A stretch of 64,000 nt of DNA, taken from positions 126,001 to 190,000 of the forward strand of contig RPFO01000085.1 in the NCBI GenBank assembly GCA_009746045.1, in the 5' to 3' direction. The translations under genes and the position numbers were made by a program. Shown in pieces: positions 63,677 to 64,000 of the stretch; within the stretch, counting starts at the first letter, position 1, and every line of letters starts with the position of its first letter. This DNA is from Mesostigma viride. Taxonomy: Eukaryota > Streptophyta > Mesostigmatophyceae > Mesostigmatales > Mesostigmataceae. Below the pieces are notes generated by a model, which was not told where the DNA came from, searched no databases, and saw only the letters and a list, made by a program, of their open reading frames with translations.

Positions 63677-64000
63677 GTGAGTGGGGCAGTCGGCGAACAT
63701 AGAACGAGGTACAGCGAGTGGGTGGCCAGGGTGCGCGGTCGGCACTCCTAGCCTACAGCACGGTGTCAGCGTGGGGCGGGCGCTGGATAGGTGTAGCGTG
63801 GGTGGTGCAGTGCAAGTATCGTGTGCTGTGCGCTGTGGAGGCTAGTGCATGTGCTCCGTGCCCGTGGCCTAGTGCATCGCGAGAGGGTCGTGCAGATACC
63901 GATGGTGTTGGTTCGAGCGTTTGCTTCAATGTGCTCAAGGATGTGTTCCGTGAGTAGCGTGGCGGATGCGTGGAGCGACGAAAGAGGTGAACCTGTGATT
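63677..64000 (+). repeat. ZIP intron with a degenerate copy of the exon 3 end and donor
   Basis: The exon ends GTGCTCCTCGCCTACTGCGC then G before GTGAGT (63677). A copy GCACTCCTAGCCTACAGCAC then G before GTGTCAG lies 86 bp downstream (63763). The rest of this end of the window is intron; the remaining ZIP exons lie beyond 64000. Confidence 0.6.

Overview
The window is nuclear DNA of a eukaryote. Genes are split by GT-AG introns, non-LTR retrotransposon debris is common, and very large satellites fill several introns. One protein begins with a plastid-transit-like leader and the ATE1 N-terminus is plant-like, so a photosynthetic organism, probably a green alga, is the best inference; the species cannot be named from this sequence.

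Layout. 1-3.0 kb: minus-strand retroelement-like ORFs (gag-like, a viroplasmin/RNase H1 N-terminal-like domain, an Arg/Gly-rich ORF). 3.4-7.5 kb: decayed LINE pieces, including three copies of one LINE 3' end, two of them tail-to-tail. 7.6-8.9 kb: SINE-like repeats. 8.9-33.5 kb (minus): an eight-exon arginyl-tRNA--protein transferase (ATE1) gene whose second intron is about 17.3 kb and holds a 3.3-kb 32-bp satellite and a 13.2-kb 26-bp satellite. 33.5-34.6 kb: divergent intergenic region. 34.6-45.1 kb (plus): a seven-exon LarA-like (nickel lactate racemase superfamily) gene with a probable plastid leader and many intronic tandem repeats. 45.1-49.1 kb: SINEs and a dead LINE. 49.25-50.3 kb (minus): an intronless nucleotide-sugar transporter. 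51-60.4 kb: nested mobile DNA (long inverted arms, a hAT-like short transposon, a 5'-truncated LINE, a SINE inside the LINE). 61.0 kb to the end (plus): a ZIP metal transporter with N-terminal EF-hands, running off the window.

Most striking pattern. In ATE1, the LarA-like gene and the ZIP gene, introns contain tandem or degenerate copies of the adjoining exon-intron boundary. The clearest is 17 units of 47 bp, each carrying an exon end plus a 5' splice site. Separately, the large intronic arrays are nearly or wholly free of AG on the transcribed strand, and the array abutting the ATE1 exon 3 acceptor has no adenosine for about 3.28 kb. This suggests introns here grow by duplicating splice junctions, and that 3'-splice-site selection limits which arrays survive. 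The genes are unrelated housekeeping functions (N-degron arginylation, hydroxyacid chemistry, Golgi sugar transport, metal transport); I see no operon-like cooperation.
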